Part shown: one piece after another, positions 5,030 through 6,103 of the stretch
Position numbering within the stretch: position 1 is the stretch's first letter
Layout of the letters: each line of letters begins with the position of its first letter
DNA from: Proteobacteria bacterium UBA2133
Lineage (GTDB): Bacteria; Pseudomonadota; Gammaproteobacteria; Arenicellales; UBA868
Reading direction: 5' to 3'
DNA: 6,103 nt
Assembly: GCA_002327725.1 (NCBI GenBank)
Contig: DCXP01000075.1
Span: 1-6,103, forward strand
The notes under the pieces: model-generated
Told to the model about the DNA's origin: nothing
Seen by the model: only the letters and a program-made list of their open reading frames with translations
Databases searched by the model: none
Program-made: the position numbers and the translations under genes

Positions 5030-6103
5030 ATGAGACCGCGCGTCACTATTGTCGGCGGCGGACTCGCGGGCGCCAGCCTAGCGTGCGCGCTGGAGACGCT
5101 CGACCTCGACATCACCGTACTCGAGGCAACGCCGCTGGAACAAAATGACCAGCCGAGTTTCGACGAAAGAACGATTGCCCTGACCTTCAGTTCGCGGCGC
5201 GTGCTCGAGGGCATTGCCATCTGGCCCGAGATTGCAATGGAAGCAGGCCCGATTCATCGAATCCATATCTCCAATCGCGGCCACGCCGGTTTCACGCGCC
5301 TGGATCGTGACCTCATCGGGACCGATGCGCTGGGCTATGTGGTTCCGACTCGCATCCTGGGACAGGCGCTGACTGAGCGTTTACGTCAAAGCGCCCGGAT
5401 CGACTACCGTTGCCCGGCGCAGGCCAACCGGACCGATCCGGACCCAAACGGCGCTGTTATCCAGGTCGATGTTTCAGGCGAAAAGATCGCTTCTTCGCTG
5501 GTGGTACTGGCAGACGGGGGGCGCTCACCACTGGCGCAGCTCGCGGGCCTTAAGGTTCAGGAAAAACAGTACAGCCAAGAGGCGCTCGTTGGTATCGTCG
5601 GTGTCGACCGGGATCACGATGCCACCGCGTACGAGCGTTTTACCCGCCATGGTCCGCTCGCCCTGCTTCCGCTCGATCCGCGGCGCTTTGCGCTCGCCTG
5701 GACTTTGCCGCAAGCACAGGCCCGGGAGATGCTCACGCTGTCCGAGGAGGCGTTTCTCGAAGCCCTTCAGGAAACGTTCGGTGACCGTGTTGGCTTTTTC
5801 GACCGCTGTGACCGCCTGCAGACTTACCCACTACGACGCGCGGAGCTTGAAAACGCTGTGGGTGAGCGGCTGGTAGCGCTTGGCAACGCCGCCCATATCG
5901 TTCATCCAGTCGCCGGTCAGGGGTTTAACCTCGGCTTGCGTGATGTAGCCCACCTCGCCGAGGAACTCTCACGGGGCCTCGGGGAGGAACAAGATATCGG
6001 CAGCCCGGAAATACTGGACCGGTATGCCCAAAGCCGGCAGCGGCAGGCCAAAAGAGTGCTGCGTTTCACGGATGGGCTTTTGCAGATCTTTGCCAATGAG
6101 TAC
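5030..6103 (+). CDS. ubiH: 2-octaprenyl-6-methoxyphenol hydroxylase UbiH, 3' end missing
   Basis: FAD-dependent monooxygenase of aerobic ubiquinone synthesis, associated with the Ubi complex. The frame is open for 358 codons to the window edge; E. coli UbiH has 392 residues, so roughly the last 30-40 are missing. Features in order: dinucleotide-binding IVGGGLAGASLA at 7-18; acidic residue E32 ending the second strand; FDERTIAL at 44-51; SNRGHAGF at 81-88; the DG motif VVLADGGRSPLA at 158-169; ERFTRHGPLALLPL at 202-215; and the second FAD signature GNAAHIVHPVAGQGFNLGLRDV at 285-306. The GHAGF and FTRHGPLALLPL segments resemble UbiH more than its paralogues UbiI or UbiF. The ATG is 7 nt after the pepP stop with no clear Shine-Dalgarno, so translation probably depends on coupling. 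Confidence 0.95.
   Translation, partial: MRPRVTIVGGGLAGASLACALETLDLDITVLEATPLEQNDQPSFDERTIALTFSSRRVLEGIAIWPEIAMEAGPIHRIHISNRGHAGFTRLDRDLIGTDALGYVVPTRILGQALTERLRQSARIDYRCPAQANRTDPDPNGAVIQVDVSGEKIASSLVVLADGGRSPLAQLAGLKVQEKQYSQEALVGIVGVDRDHDATAYERFTRHGPLALLPLDPRRFALAWTLPQAQAREMLTLSEEAFLEALQETFGDRVGFFDRCDRLQTYPLRRAELENAVGERLVALGNAAHIVHPVAGQGFNLGLRDVAHLAEELSRGLGEEQDIGSPEILDRYAQSRQRQAKRVLRFTDGLLQIFANEY

Noticed and set aside
4216..5220. Long minus-strand open frame of 334 codons
   Set aside because: It runs antisense through pepP, whose catalytic residues are all intact, and its translation resembles no family I know; it is a shadow of a GC-rich gene.
5469..5876. Plus-strand 135-codon frame
   Set aside because: It overlaps ubiH in another frame; the ubiH frame carries the FAD motifs and the alternative is Arg/Ser-rich noise.
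1..6103. Mobile element, CRISPR array, toxin-antitoxin or defence system
   Set aside because: No transposase, integrase, repeat array or terminal repeats are visible; all genes belong to core families in a conserved order. The EVE domain alone is not evidence of a defence system.

Overview
The window is a conserved, chromosomal housekeeping locus from a gammaproteobacterium. The evidence is the divergent pair of blocks known from E. coli and relatives: zapA–ssrS (6S RNA)–5-formyltetrahydrofolate cyclo-ligase on one strand, and ygfB–pepP–ubiH on the other. An aerobic, ubiquinone-using organism is implied by ubiH. The finer lineage cannot be fixed from this sequence. The minus arm differs from E. 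coli in carrying a YmdB-type metallophosphoesterase, an EVE-domain protein and an exported cyclophilin after the cyclo-ligase.

Minus-strand arm, in transcription order from about 3033 down to 1. A sigma70-like promoter precedes a small coiled-coil protein of the TIGR02449/ZapB-like type. It is followed by zapA, then the non-coding 6S RNA gene (about 2165-2361) with its own -10 box, then 5-formyltetrahydrofolate cyclo-ligase with no visible terminator between. Next come the YmdB-family phosphodiesterase, the EVE-domain protein and the first 85 codons of a cyclophilin-type prolyl isomerase with a signal peptide, cut by the window edge. The last four genes are 12 nt apart or less, or overlap, so they look like one translationally coupled unit.

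Plus-strand arm, from about 3105 to the right edge. An extended -10 promoter precedes ygfB (UPF0149), then pepP (Xaa-Pro aminopeptidase P), then ubiH (flavin hydroxylase of ubiquinone synthesis), which is open at the window end. Gaps are 10 and 7 nt, so this is an operon.

The arms combine cell division (ZapA and its small partner), growth-phase control of RNA polymerase (6S RNA), one-carbon metabolism (cyclo-ligase), probable nucleotide or RNA-related functions (YmdB, EVE), envelope protein folding (cyclophilin), peptide turnover (PepP) and respiration (UbiH). I see no mobile element, CRISPR array, tRNA, rRNA or phage gene. Nothing here amounts to a wholly new system. The points most worth a second look are the 6S RNA with a predictable pRNA, the YmdB–EVE–cyclophilin extension, and a possible second translation start inside the cyclophilin gene that would give a cytoplasmic form. 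Non-coding stretches are short; the only one near 300 bases (2147-2407) is filled by the 6S RNA gene and its upstream region.
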